This document shows positions 16,958-25,590 of a stretch of 64,000 bases of DNA, one piece after another. The position numbers and the translations under genes are program-made. Position 1 is the first letter of the stretch, and every line of letters starts with the position of its first letter. Source of the DNA: Phreatobacter aquaticus (GTDB taxonomy: Bacteria; Pseudomonadota; Alphaproteobacteria; Rhizobiales; Phreatobacteraceae); contig NZ_CP039865.1 in assembly GCF_005160265.1 (NCBI RefSeq), positions 2,256,828 to 2,320,827 on the forward strand. The letters run 5' to 3'. The notes under the pieces were generated by a model. It saw nothing but the letters and a program-made list of their open reading frames with translations. It ran no database searches and had not been told where the DNA came from.

Positions 16958-18094
16958 GTGCGGATAACAGAAGTTGCATCACGGGCCGATCTTAAGCGCT
17001 TCGTCCGTCTGCCGCGAGAGATCTATTCAGGCCTCGCCGGCTACGAGCCTCCGCTCGACATCGAGCGTCTGCAACTGTTCGACCCCAAACGTGCGCCATT
17101 CTTCAAGCACGGTGAAGGCTGCTATTGGATCGCCACCGACGACGCCGGTCGTCCGCTGGGGCGCATATCGGCCCAGTTTGATCGGGATACGCCGGCCGAA
17201 CGCGCCCATATCGGCCATTTTGGCTGTCTGGCCGCCGTCAATGACGCTGGCGTCGTCCACGCCCTGTTGGCCACCGCGCGGGCCTGGCATGCTGAGCGCG
17301 GGCGCCCGCTGCTTGAGGGGCCCTATTCGCTCAATATCAACGAGGAGGCAGGCCTCCAGATCGATGGGCAGGCGCTTGGCGACATGATCCTCATGCCGTG
17401 GAGCCCTGACTATCTGCCGGCCCATGTTGAGGCGGCAGGTCTGGTGGGGATGAAGGACCTGCTTGCCTATCTGGTGCCGCCCCATAAAGGCCGGGACTGG
17501 CGCGGTCTCCGGCTCCCCAAGGATGGGGCGATGGGCCGAATCCGGATGCGCACGCTGAATGTCCTGGCCCTGGAGCGCGAAGCGCACTTGATGGCGGACA
17601 TGTTCAACGATTCCTGGCGCGACAATTGGGGCTTCGCGCCGCTGGCCGGCGAGGAACTTGCAGTGCTGCTCAAGACGGCGAGACCTCTGCTGCGGCCGCG
17701 CCATGCCGTCTTCTTCGAGATTGATGGCCGGGCCATCGCCTTTGCCTTCTGCATGCCGAATGCCCTGGAGCTGTTTCGGGGCTTCGGGGGGCGGCTGATG
17801 CCGTTCAACTGGGCAAGGCTCCTCTGGCGCGTGATGACCCACCGTTTCACCAGCTACCGCACCATGCTGTTGGGTGTGCGAGCGGAGCTCCGCGGCACTT
17901 CGATGGGCGCCCGGCTGCCGGCGGCGGCGATGGCCCAGTTGTTTGCGGCCAATCCTTCCGATGTCGAGGTGGAATCTAGCTGGATCCTGGAGGACAATCT
18001 GCGCATGCGGCGGCTTCTTGAGCGGGTCGGCTACACGGTATCCAAGCGCTACCGCATCTATGGCGACCCGGCTGCGGCACAGGTCCCCCATTGA
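16958..18094 (+). CDS. GNAT-fold N-acyltransferase, candidate bacterial ceramide synthase (bCerS)
   Basis: 378 aa from GTG 16958, preceded by AAGGG 9 bp upstream; ATG 16901 would add 19 residues. It opens MRITEVASRADLKRFVRLP and has IYSGLAGYEPPLDIERLQLF, FFKHGEGCYWIATD and GRISAQFD, then a second GNAT half ending LEDNLRMRRLLERVGY. This belongs to the long, two-lobed GNAT family that includes the ceramide synthase of Caulobacter, which N-acylates the sphingoid base. Its proximity to spt, ACP and a CerR-like reductase supports that role. Without an alignment to the characterised enzyme, a different N-acyltransferase in the same superfamily remains possible. Confidence 0.7.
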   Translation: MRITEVASRADLKRFVRLPREIYSGLAGYEPPLDIERLQLFDPKRAPFFKHGEGCYWIATDDAGRPLGRISAQFDRDTPAERAHIGHFGCLAAVNDAGVVHALLATARAWHAERGRPLLEGPYSLNINEEAGLQIDGQALGDMILMPWSPDYLPAHVEAAGLVGMKDLLAYLVPPHKGRDWRGLRLPKDGAMGRIRMRTLNVLALEREAHLMADMFNDSWRDNWGFAPLAGEELAVLLKTARPLLRPRHAVFFEIDGRAIAFAFCMPNALELFRGFGGRLMPFNWARLLWRVMTHRFTSYRTMLLGVRAELRGTSMGARLPAAAMAQLFAANPSDVEVESSWILEDNLRMRRLLERVGYTVSKRYRIYGDPAAAQVPH

Positions 18095-18108
18095 CCGGGC
18101 CTGCCCCC

Positions 18109-18606
18109 ATGACCGGACGGGTGCCTTTGGATTGGCGCTTTCTGCGCGCGAACCCCGCACATGCCATAGCCCTATCGGGCGGCCTCGGGCTTGTCCCGGT
18201 CGCCCCGGGCACGTTCGGCGCGCTCGCTGGGCTCGCGATCGGCTGGGGCCTGCAGGCCGTGCCGCTCGCCGCGGCTATCATCCTGCTGATGCTGTTGGGG
18301 GCCGTCGGCGTTTGGGCCTGCGACGTCACCGCGCGCTCGGCCGGGGTCCATGATCACCAGTCAATCGTCATCGACGAGACCTGGGCCATGGCGGCAGTGG
18401 CTGCCTTGTCCCCGCCGGGTCCCGTCTGGCTGGTGATCGGCTTCGTGGCTTTCCGCGCCTTCGACATCGCCAAGCCCTGGCCCGTGAACTGGATCGACAC
18501 TCATGTCGAGGGCGGCTTCGGGATAATGGCCGATGATGGCGCCGCCGCAGTTCTCGCCGTGGCACTTATCCAGCTTGCCGCGCGCAGTGGCTGGGTGCCC
18601 GTCTGA
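18109..18606 (+). CDS. PgpA-family lipid phosphatase
   Basis: 165 aa membrane protein. The PgpA signatures are all present: GGLGLVPVAPGTFGALAG near residue 25, DHQSIVIDETWAM in the middle, and FRAFDIAKPWPVNWID with the acidic IMADDGAAA at the end. The classical reaction is dephosphorylation of phosphatidylglycerophosphate. It starts 14 bp after the ceramide-synthase-like gene and is therefore co-transcribed with a sphingolipid gene. Bacteroides inositol-lipid clusters also carry a PgpA homologue thought to convert phosphatidylinositol phosphate to phosphatidylinositol. Housekeeping PG synthesis cannot be excluded. Confidence 0.88.
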   Translation: MTGRVPLDWRFLRANPAHAIALSGGLGLVPVAPGTFGALAGLAIGWGLQAVPLAAAIILLMLLGAVGVWACDVTARSAGVHDHQSIVIDETWAMAAVAALSPPGPVWLVIGFVAFRAFDIAKPWPVNWIDTHVEGGFGIMADDGAAAVLAVALIQLAARSGWVPV

Positions 18607-18615
18607 TTCCGGAGG

Positions 18616-18699
18616 TCAGCCGGCGCCGAAGACGACGCGCATGGCGACCAGCCCGAAGGCCAGGGTCACGGCAAGTGTCATTCCGTCCAGGAGGGGCAT
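18616..18699 (-). CDS. Possible 27-residue hydrophobic small protein
   Basis: An ATG frame reads MPLLDGMTLAVTLAFGLVAM then RVVFGAG and stop, i.e. one predicted membrane helix. GGAG lies about 11 bp upstream of the ATG. It follows the LptB-like gene by 90 bp on the same strand and could be the last cistron of the inositol-phosphate-synthase operon. Too short for coding statistics; conservation is needed. Confidence 0.3.
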   Translation of the reverse strand: MPLLDGMTLAVTLAFGLVAMRVVFGAG

Positions 18700-18788
18700 C
18701 GACTTCGAACTCCGACAATCCCGCGATTGAAGCAGAACATGCTTAACGTAGCGTGACTGGATCGTATCGTCGCTGCAGGCACAAACGT

Positions 18789-19505
18789 TCAAAGTTCGAA
18801 ATTGGTTCCGAGATAAGCGGCCCTGACGCGAGGATCGGCAACGATCCGATGAACCGGCCCCGCTGCAAGAATATGGCCCGCATCGATAATATAGGCGCGA
18901 TCTACCAGGCTCAGCGTCTCGCGGACATTATGGTCTGTGATCAGAACCCCGATACCACGCCGGATCAGACCACGAACGATCTTGCGGATTTCAATCACGG
19001 CGATCGGATCCACACCGGCGAATGGCTCGTCCAGCAGGATGTAGGTCGGGTCGCTGGCCAGCGTGCGGGCAATGCCGAGGCGCTGGCGCTCGCCGCCGGA
19101 CAGGGCGCCAGCGCGCGACCTGCGCACCTTGTCGAGGCCGAATTCGCTCAGCAGTTCGTCAAGCCGTGCCAGGCGATCGGACTTCACGCCAATGACCGAT
19201 TCCAGCACGATGAGGATGTTGTCTTCGACCGAGTTGCCGCGAAAGATCGTCGGCTCCTGCGGCAGATAGCCGAGCCCGAGGCGAGCGCGGGCGAAGAGCG
19301 GCAATGCGGTGACGTCACGGCCGTCCATAAGCACGCTGCCGGCATCCGGGGTCGAAATCCCCGCAATCATCCCGAACGACGTGCTCTTGCCGGCCCCGTT
19401 GGGGCCAAGCAGGCCGACCACTTCCCCTGTCCTCAAGGACAGATCGACGCCCAGCACGATGGGGCGTCCGGCATGGGCCTTGGCGATCCTGTGGGCGACG
19501 AGCAT
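18789..19505 (-). CDS. LptB-like ABC ATPase, paralogous lipid-export set
   Basis: 238 aa. Walker A GPNGAGKST (34-42), Q-loop in GYLPQEPTIFRG (79-90), signature LSGGERQR (134-141), Walker B ILLDEP with catalytic E159, and H-loop ITDHN (H191). GYLPQEPTIFRG and ITDHNVRETL are diagnostic for LptB rather than LivG/LivF. It follows myo-inositol-phosphate synthase by 43 bp on the same strand, so ATP supply for lipid extraction is co-expressed with head-group synthesis. The usual lptB neighbourhood (lptA, rpoN) is absent, which marks this as a second copy. It probably powers the LptF/LptG-like pair 2 kb away. Confidence 0.87.
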   Translation of the reverse strand: MLVAHRIAKAHAGRPIVLGVDLSLRTGEVVGLLGPNGAGKSTSFGMIAGISTPDAGSVLMDGRDVTALPLFARARLGLGYLPQEPTIFRGNSVEDNILIVLESVIGVKSDRLARLDELLSEFGLDKVRRSRAGALSGGERQRLGIARTLASDPTYILLDEPFAGVDPIAVIEIRKIVRGLIRRGIGVLITDHNVRETLSLVDRAYIIDAGHILAAGPVHRIVADPRVRAAYLGTNFEL

Positions 19506-19548
19506 GGCGCGGACCCTGAATCGTTGCGGGCGCCAATTGCGCCCAGTG

Positions 19549-20634
19549 TCAGGCGGTCTCCGTGCCCTTGATGAAGCTGTTCGTCCGCTGGCGCGCTTCC
19601 TTGTCGGTAAACTGCTGCGGCGGCGACTTCATGAAGTAGCTGGACGGTCCGATGACCGGACCGCCAATGCCGCGATCCATCGCGATCTTGGCGCAGCGGA
19701 CGGCGTCGATCACAACGCCGGCGGAATTCGGCGAATCCCAGACTTCGAGCTTCAGCTCCATGTTCAGCGGCGCGCCGCCGAACCCGGTTCCCTCAAGGCG
19801 GATATAGGCCATCTTGCGGTCGTCGAGGAACGGCACGAAGTCGCTCGGGCCGATATGGATGTTGGCGGGATCGAGCGGCACGTCGATCTGGCTGTTTACG
19901 GCGCGCGTTTTGGAGACCTTCTTGGACGCCAGTCGCTCGCGCTCCAGCATGTTCAGGAAGTCGGTATTGCCGCCGAAATTCAGCTGGTAGGTGCGCTCGA
20001 TCTTGACGCCGCGCTCTTCGTAGAGACGGGCCAGAACGCGGTGAACGATGGTTGCGCCCACCTGGCTCTTGATGTCGTCGCCGACGATCGGCAGACCCTT
20101 GTCGGCAAAGCGCTTGGCCCAGACCGGGTCGGAGGCGATGAACACCGGAACGCAATTGATGAAGCCACAGCCGGATGCGAGCGCCTGTTCGGCGTAGAAC
20201 TCGCTCGCCTTCTGGGATCCGACCGGCAGGTAGGAGATGAGGATCTGGGCACCGCTGGCCTTGAGCGCCGCGGCGACGTCCACCGGGGGAGCCTTCGATT
20301 CCTCGACCACACCCACCAGGTGCTTGCCGATGCCATCGAGCGTCGGGCCACGCTGAACGATCACACCGGTATCGGCCACACGGGCGAACTGGATGGTGTT
20401 GTTCGGCTTGGCGAGGATGCCCTGCGCAATGTCCTGGCCCACTTTGCGCGCGTCGATATCGAACGCGGCAACGACCTCAACGTCGCGGATATGATAGGGG
20501 CCCACCTCAACATTCATCAATCCGGGGATCGATTCAGTCGGTTTGGCGTCGCGATAAAAGCTCAGCCCTTGCACAAACGCAGAGGCGCAGTTGCCAAGGC
20601 CAACGATGGCAACGCGAATGACGGAACGTGACAC
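19549..20634 (-). CDS. ino1: myo-Inositol-phosphate synthase (Ino1-type)
   Basis: 361 aa from GTG 20634 with ribosome site GGAGAGA. It converts glucose 6-phosphate to inositol 3-phosphate with NAD+. The NAD motif VGLGNCAS is at residues 11-18. Strongly conserved blocks are [48 protein letters not shown] and [17 protein letters not shown]. Length and blocks match the short actinobacterial-type enzyme rather than the 500-residue eukaryotic one. In a proteobacterium this implies inositol is made as a building block; the adjacent phosphatidyltransferase and AUR1-like genes indicate inositol lipids. It heads an operon with the LptB-like gene and is divergent from the CerR-like gene (84-bp gap). 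Confidence 0.93.
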   Translation of the reverse strand: MSRSVIRVAIVGLGNCASAFVQGLSFYRDAKPTESIPGLMNVEVGPYHIRDVEVVAAFDIDARKVGQDIAQGILAKPNNTIQFARVADTGVIVQRGPTLDGIGKHLVGVVEESKAPPVDVAAALKASGAQILISYLPVGSQKASEFYAEQALASGCGFINCVPVFIASDPVWAKRFADKGLPIVGDDIKSQVGATIVHRVLARLYEERGVKIERTYQLNFGGNTDFLNMLERERLASKKVSKTRAVNSQIDVPLDPANIHIGPSDFVPFLDDRKMAYIRLEGTGFGGAPLNMELKLEVWDSPNSAGVVIDAVRCAKIAMDRGIGGPVIGPSSYFMKSPPQQFTDKEARQRTNSFIKGTETA

Positions 20635-20718
20635 GAACTCTCTCCAGGCGGTCGGGACGATCCTTACCGCCCGAGCGGCCCCCTTATACTTCATTGTCTC
20701 GTCATTTAAAGGGTTACC

Positions 20719-21687
20719 GTGCTGATCGTCACCGGAGCCACCGGCCTGCTCGGAAATGCCGTCATTCGCCGGGCTCTGGCCCGCCGGATGGACGTGACGG
20801 CTCTTGTTCGCCGGACCAGCCCGCGTCGCCCCCTCGATGGCCTCGCCCTCATTCGGATCGAAATCGATCTCTGCGCCGACTCGCTCGGCGCTGTCATCGG
20901 GCACGGCGACATTGTCGTCCATGCCGCTGCTCGTGTCGCAATAGGCCGGCGCCACCTGGACGCGTTTCGCCGCGACAACGTCGTGCCGACCGTCCGCCTG
21001 GCGGCTGCGTGCCGGCAGGCCGGCGCCCGCCTGGTCCATGTCTCGACCGTGGATACGTTGGCCTGGGGCACACGAGAGTGCCCTGGCGACGAGACACAAG
21101 GCGCGGTCGAACCGGTCGCCTCGGCTTATTCCATCTCAAAGCACGAGGCGGAGCGGGCGGTGCTTGCCGAAATGGCGTCAGGGCTCGATTCAGTCATGGT
21201 CCATCCGGGTTTCATGCTGGGCCCATGGGACTGGAAGCCCTCTTCTGGACGCATGCTGCTGGACGTCGCTCGGGCCCCGGTCGCCCTGGCGCCGCCCGGC
21301 GGCAACGACTTCTGCCATGTCGAGGATGTCGCAGATGCCGTGATCGAGGCGGGTCTTCGCGGTGATAGCGGCAGCCGCTATGTCCTCGGCGGCGAGGCGC
21401 TGACCTATGCGGACGCCTTTGCCATGATGCGGCGCGTCGCAGGCCGCGTGCCGCGCGTGGCGACTGCTCCAGCCTGGCTCGTCCAGACACTCGGCTGGAT
21501 CGGCGATGGCCTCGGCGCCATCACCGGGCGCGAGCCTGTCCTCAATTCGGTGAGTGCCGGTATCGCCTGCTTGCCCCACCATTTCTCGAGTGCCAGGGCC
21601 ATCCGCGACCTCGGCTATCATCCTCGTCCGGCCGAGATCGCCATGCGCGATGCGTGGGCCTGGTTCACCTCGAATGGCTACGCATGA
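20719..21687 (+). CDS. NAD-dependent epimerase-fold reductase, candidate ceramide reductase (CerR-like)
   Basis: 322 aa extended SDR. Cofactor motif TGATGLLG (5-12), active-site Y137 and K141 (YSISK), and the C-terminal [17 protein letters not shown] typical of the dihydroflavonol-reductase/HpnA-like branch. The Caulobacter enzyme that reduces the 3-keto group during ceramide synthesis is of this type. GTG start 20719; its stop overlaps the glycosyltransferase start by 4 bp (ATGA). A sugar-nucleotide epimerase or the hopanoid-linked HpnA are alternatives, but no hopanoid genes are nearby. Confidence 0.78.
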   Translation: MLIVTGATGLLGNAVIRRALARRMDVTALVRRTSPRRPLDGLALIRIEIDLCADSLGAVIGHGDIVVHAAARVAIGRRHLDAFRRDNVVPTVRLAAACRQAGARLVHVSTVDTLAWGTRECPGDETQGAVEPVASAYSISKHEAERAVLAEMASGLDSVMVHPGFMLGPWDWKPSSGRMLLDVARAPVALAPPGGNDFCHVEDVADAVIEAGLRGDSGSRYVLGGEALTYADAFAMMRRVAGRVPRVATAPAWLVQTLGWIGDGLGAITGREPVLNSVSAGIACLPHHFSSARAIRDLGYHPRPAEIAMRDAWAWFTSNGYA

Positions 21688-22853
21688 ACGCTTATCCCAC
21701 CAACGACTCACCCCGCGCCCTGCGAATCGCCCTGGTCAGCGACTGGTTCCTGCCGCGCCTTGGCGGCATCGAATTGCAGATGCGCGACCTTGCGCTGACG
21801 CTCATGGAGCGCGGCCATCAGGTCCGGGTGATCTGTGGGGTCGATGGTCCACCGCAGCAGGATGGTATCGATATCCTCAGGCTGCCGGGGCCTCGCTTGC
21901 CGGGCTTCGGCATCGCCTTCACGCCCGGTGTGTTTGCCGCCCTGCGGGCAATGGTCGGCCGCGACCAATACGACGTGCTGCACGTCCATTGCGGCAATGT
22001 GGCACCCATCGCCCATCACGCCATGCAGTTCGCCATGCGGGCGGGCATTCCGGCCGTCGCCACCTTCCACTCGGTGCTCAAGCATTTTGACCTGCCTCTG
22101 ATGCTGCTCGACAGGGTGCACGGCTATTCCCGGGGTGCGATTGGCTTCACCGCGGTCTCGTCCGTGGCCGCCAAGGCGATGCGGCCTCTGACGGCGAAGG
22201 CGCGGGTCGCGGTCATTCCCAACGGGATCGAACTCGATTGGTGGCGCGAGGGCAACGCGACGGATATCCGGCCTGTGCTGCCGCCTGTCGAGATCGTCGG
22301 CGTGATGCGGCTGCAAAAGCGCAAGCGCCCGCGGGTGCTGGTCGAGGCCTTCGCCAAGGCCATCGAGGGGCTGCCACCAGGTGCCGCTCGGCTGACGCTG
22401 ATCGGCGACGGCGATGAAGCGGGTGCGATCAGGACGATCGCCGCGCGCCACGGCATTTCGGATGCGATCAGCCTTCCGGGTGCGCTGTCGCGGGAAGCCA
22501 TTCGTTCCGTCCTTCGGCGTTCGCACGTTTTCGCGCTGGCCTCTCGGCTGGAAGCCTTCGGCATCGCCGCGCTCGAGGGCCTTGCCTGCGGCCTGCCGGT
22601 CGTGACCATGCGGATGTCGGGCGCGAGCGACTTCCTCACCCATGGGACCAATGCGCTGCTGGCGGATGACGATGGTGAGTTCGCAGCTCACCTTCGCCGC
22701 TTGATCACGGATGCCGGCTTTCGCTCACAACTCGCCGATGGCGCCTCGGCAAGGCCGCCAGGCGTCGACTGGACAGAGGTCGCCCCCCGCTACGAGGCGG
22801 AATATCGCGCGGCCATCGACCGCGTCAGGGCATCAGGCCTTGTCCGGCCGTGA
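21684..22853 (+). CDS. GT4-family glycosyltransferase
   Basis: 389 aa retaining glycosyltransferase of the GT-B fold. The N-terminal SDWFLPRLGGIELQMRDLA binds acceptor; the C-terminal donor site has VIPNGIELDWW, RLQKRKRPRVLVEAFAKA and the E-x7-E motif in SRLEAFGIAALEGLACGLP. This is the PimA/PimB-like family, which includes enzymes that add mannose to phosphatidylinositol. It is translationally coupled to the CerR-like gene, which favours a glycosylated sphingolipid or inositol-lipid product. Its C-terminus overlaps the convergent next gene by 21 bp. Confidence 0.88.
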   Translation: MNAYPTNDSPRALRIALVSDWFLPRLGGIELQMRDLALTLMERGHQVRVICGVDGPPQQDGIDILRLPGPRLPGFGIAFTPGVFAALRAMVGRDQYDVLHVHCGNVAPIAHHAMQFAMRAGIPAVATFHSVLKHFDLPLMLLDRVHGYSRGAIGFTAVSSVAAKAMRPLTAKARVAVIPNGIELDWWREGNATDIRPVLPPVEIVGVMRLQKRKRPRVLVEAFAKAIEGLPPGAARLTLIGDGDEAGAIRTIAARHGISDAISLPGALSREAIRSVLRRSHVFALASRLEAFGIAALEGLACGLPVVTMRMSGASDFLTHGTNALLADDDGEFAAHLRRLITDAGFRSQLADGASARPPGVDWTEVAPRYEAEYRAAIDRVRASGLVRP

Positions 22854-23822
22854 GCCATTGCGCGGCATGACGATGGCGAGATAGCCAAGCCCTGCGAAGG
22901 ACGCGAGAAACACGGCGGCGTGCTGCAACACGGCGGCGGCGGCGGCAACGCCGAGCGAAGCGCCCATGAACTGATATGAAAACGCGATTGCCGCCTCGAA
23001 AATCCCGAGATTGCCGGGCGAGATCGGCGCCAGCGTCGCCAGTCCAAGCACGGCAATGGTCAGGACCGCGAGCGGCACCGACGGCTCCATGCCGACCGCC
23101 ATCTGGATCATCAGCGCCGCAACGATCTCGGTCGCATCCTTGGCAATGGCGAGCAGCGTGACCGAAAGCCCGAGCAACGGGTGACGCATCGGCTCAAGAT
23201 GATCGATGAAACTGCCGACCGGCTCGGCGAAAGCGCCGATCCGGCCACCGATCCGTGCGCCCAGCGACCGGATGACCGCCCCGCCGCGGGCGACGACCAG
23301 CAGGCCCGCGACGAACAGCCCAATCACCACGGCGAGCGTCAGGGTGCCGGTCCTGAGCCAGTCCGGCGTGGGAACCAGCCAGACGGCTGCGGCCAGCACC
23401 GCGACCTTGGCGATGCCGGTCACCAGTTGGTCGACCGCATAGACCGACATGGCAGCGCTCGCCGGCAGGCGACCGCGCGTGATCAGGAAGGCGACCGATG
23501 CCACCGCCCCGGCGATCGGCACTGATATGTTGGTGGAGCCCGAGAGTGCCGTGACCTCTGCCATGCGCCCGAAGCTCGGCCGGTGGGCGGCCGGCGCCAG
23601 CAGCCACCATTGCAGGATCCAGAACGGCCATCCCGCCGCATTGATCAGCACCGCGGCGATGACCCAGCCCCAATGGGCGTCCTTGAAGGCGCGCAGGACC
23701 TCGTCCCAAGGCAGCGCAAAGGCGGCGTAGGCCGACATGGCGGCCAGCACCAGCCAGCCGGCGATCCACCACAGGCGGCGGTTGGGCGAACCCGATGAGG
23801 TCTGGTGCGCGGGCTCGCTCAA
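22833..23822 (-). CDS. UPF0104 / lysylphosphatidylglycerol-synthase-type membrane protein
   Basis: 329 aa with about eight hydrophobic segments, starting RRLWWIAGWLVLAAMSAYAA, and the family loop SISVP-like motif (TNISVPIAGAVASVAFL) and APISPGNLGIFEAAIAF near the C-terminus. The family matches the N-terminal flippase domain of MprF and the AglD-type proteins that accompany lipid glycosyltransferases. As last gene of an operon with a GT2-like transferase and a deacetylase, a flipping or lipid-handling role is plausible. Substrate not readable. Confidence 0.8.
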   Translation of the reverse strand: MSEPAHQTSSGSPNRRLWWIAGWLVLAAMSAYAAFALPWDEVLRAFKDAHWGWVIAAVLINAAGWPFWILQWWLLAPAAHRPSFGRMAEVTALSGSTNISVPIAGAVASVAFLITRGRLPASAAMSVYAVDQLVTGIAKVAVLAAAVWLVPTPDWLRTGTLTLAVVIGLFVAGLLVVARGGAVIRSLGARIGGRIGAFAEPVGSFIDHLEPMRHPLLGLSVTLLAIAKDATEIVAALMIQMAVGMEPSVPLAVLTIAVLGLATLAPISPGNLGIFEAAIAFSYQFMGASLGVAAAAAVLQHAAVFLASFAGLGYLAIVMPRNGSRPDKA

Positions 23823-24604
23823 GATGCGGCCAGGAGGGCCGGAGCGGCAGAGGCGGCGCGCATCTCATGCCCGAGATCGCGCATCGTCATGAAGCGGGCT
23901 CCACGCGCCTTGAAGAAGGAAATGACCGAATCCAAGGCATCGAGTGCCGGCTGCCCGGTGCGGAAGCGGCAATCATAGCGCAGCGTCTCCTGCGTCAGAT
24001 CGACGAACTCCCAGGGGTGCACGAACAGCACGACCGGATCGGCGAGCCGGCCAAGAAAATACTCGCGGACCAGTTTCGGAATGCGCAGCGCGCTCGATGT
24101 GATGGAGGCGGGGATGCGCAGGATATCGCGACCATTCTCGGCGCCCGGTACGTCCTTCTTGTACCTGGCCTGCGAGGAATCGAGGTCGAAACCTTCGTCC
24201 TCCAGGAGATCGAGATAGGGACCGGGAAACCGGAGATAGGGTGCGCGGAACGAGGTGACATCAGCGAACTCGCGCAACCGTGCGGCCGACCCGGAAATCT
24301 CCGCGGTGGCGCTCTCGCGCGACATCCAGTCGAACCGCTGGTGCGAGATGCCGTGGCAGCCAAGCTCGTGGCCGCGCGCGACGAGGTCGCGGACAGCCTC
24401 GGGGTGCAGCCGGGCCGTATCGCCGGTGGTGAAGAAGGTTGTCTTGATGCCCTGCCGCTCGAACAGGTCGAGCAACTTGGGCGAGCCCTCGGTGATGCCG
24501 CGCCATGTCCACAGGAACGGCGGGCAATCCGGTTCCATGTCGATGGTGATGGCGACGCGTGGCGGCTTGGGGCTGGAACTGGACATTGCGCGTGCCCTTA
24601 TCAC
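23819..24604 (-). CDS. Polysaccharide deacetylase (NodB homology domain)
   Basis: 261 aa. The NodB metal triad is present: D22 in AITIDMEPD and H84/H88 in GCHGISHQRF. A further conserved motif is FRAPYLRFPGPYL, and FVHPWEFVD near the C-terminus supplies the late His. It removes an N- or O-acetyl group from a sugar. No signal peptide is evident, so it may act in the cytoplasm on a lipid-linked sugar. An internal ATG at residue 7 is an alternative start. It lies 27 bp after the GT2-like gene and overlaps the UPF0104 gene by 4 bp. Confidence 0.86.
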   Translation of the reverse strand: MIRARAMSSSSPKPPRVAITIDMEPDCPPFLWTWRGITEGSPKLLDLFERQGIKTTFFTTGDTARLHPEAVRDLVARGHELGCHGISHQRFDWMSRESATAEISGSAARLREFADVTSFRAPYLRFPGPYLDLLEDEGFDLDSSQARYKKDVPGAENGRDILRIPASITSSALRIPKLVREYFLGRLADPVVLFVHPWEFVDLTQETLRYDCRFRTGQPALDALDSVISFFKARGARFMTMRDLGHEMRAASAAPALLAAS

Positions 24605-24631
24605 GGAGCCCGCGGCGGAGTCATGCCCCTC

Positions 24632-25477
24632 TCACCACCACGCGCGGAACGCGTTGATGGCGATGAGATCGTTGTGGCCGGAGCTGTTGGGGCCATCCGT
24701 CAGGGCCGCGAGCCCGGAGGCTCTGGTCTCGATCGGCAGGCCGCGGGCAGGGATGACCAGTCGCCTGACGCCGCGCCTGGCCATATGGCCGGAGAACCAG
24801 ACATCGTCGACGAACCGGCTTTCGGCAGGAAAGCCCTCGAAATCGTGGACCGCCCCGTCGAATGTGCCGGGCGGCACGAGATAGCCCCAGGTGCCGAGCA
24901 GGATATCGACCGGCTGCGGCTTGGCGAGTGCGGTCGCGAAGACATGGGGAAAGCGCTTGGGATGCCGGCCCTCGATAATGCTCCAGCCGCGCCAGCCGAT
25001 GGCCGCATGCCGGTCACGCCGATGCGCCGCGAGCAACTGCTCCAGGAAATCGACGGGATAGACCACGTCGTCGTCGACCACGACGATGGACGCGTCAGGC
25101 TCGGCGATGAGCGCCGGCAGAAGCTTGGTCGCGGGGCCTTCATCGGTGCAGGGCAGAACCTCGACGCCGGGGGGCAGCGGACCGGGATCAGGATAAGCCA
25201 GGCCCGAACGGCGCGACGTCGTGGGACGCCAAAGGATGATCCGGTCGGCGGCGATTGTCTGGTCGATCAGGCTCCTCAGAACCGGGCCGAGCAGGGTCAT
25301 GCGCTCGGGAACGGTGGTCAGCGAGACGACCAGCCTTTCGGGACGAGATGGAGCTGGGGCCTGTCCGGTATCGACCGGCTTGAAGAGCGATCCGCTCAGC
25401 CGTCGGGCCCGCCGGATATCCCGGATGAGCCGAAGCGGCGACATCCTGCGAAACCGGTTCAGCGCATTGCCGATCAT
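24632..25477 (-). CDS. Glycosyltransferase-like protein (GT2-type DDD motif)
   Basis: 281 aa. The N-terminus is basic; LVVSLTTVPERM at about residue 49 starts the nucleotide-binding fold, and the metal motif DDD (135-137, in IVVVDDDVVYP) is followed by RFVDDVWFSGHMARRGV, where the second Asp pair is the likely catalytic site. It resembles small glycosyltransferases of uncharacterised bacterial families. It heads the operon with the deacetylase and UPF0104 genes and is divergent from the CDP-alcohol phosphatidyltransferase. The donor sugar is unknown. Confidence 0.75.
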   Translation of the reverse strand: MIGNALNRFRRMSPLRLIRDIRRARRLSGSLFKPVDTGQAPAPSRPERLVVSLTTVPERMTLLGPVLRSLIDQTIAADRIILWRPTTSRRSGLAYPDPGPLPPGVEVLPCTDEGPATKLLPALIAEPDASIVVVDDDVVYPVDFLEQLLAAHRRDRHAAIGWRGWSIIEGRHPKRFPHVFATALAKPQPVDILLGTWGYLVPPGTFDGAVHDFEGFPAESRFVDDVWFSGHMARRGVRRLVIPARGLPIETRASGLAALTDGPNSSGHNDLIAINAFRAWW

Positions 25478-25590
25478 TGCATCCTCGTCGCGAAACGCGC
25501 ATTCACATGGCGCGCCCCTTCACCTCGCCCGATTTTTCGGGCAGTGAGACGGCCCTTATCATCATCGACGCCGAACGGGGAGGCGCCTTC

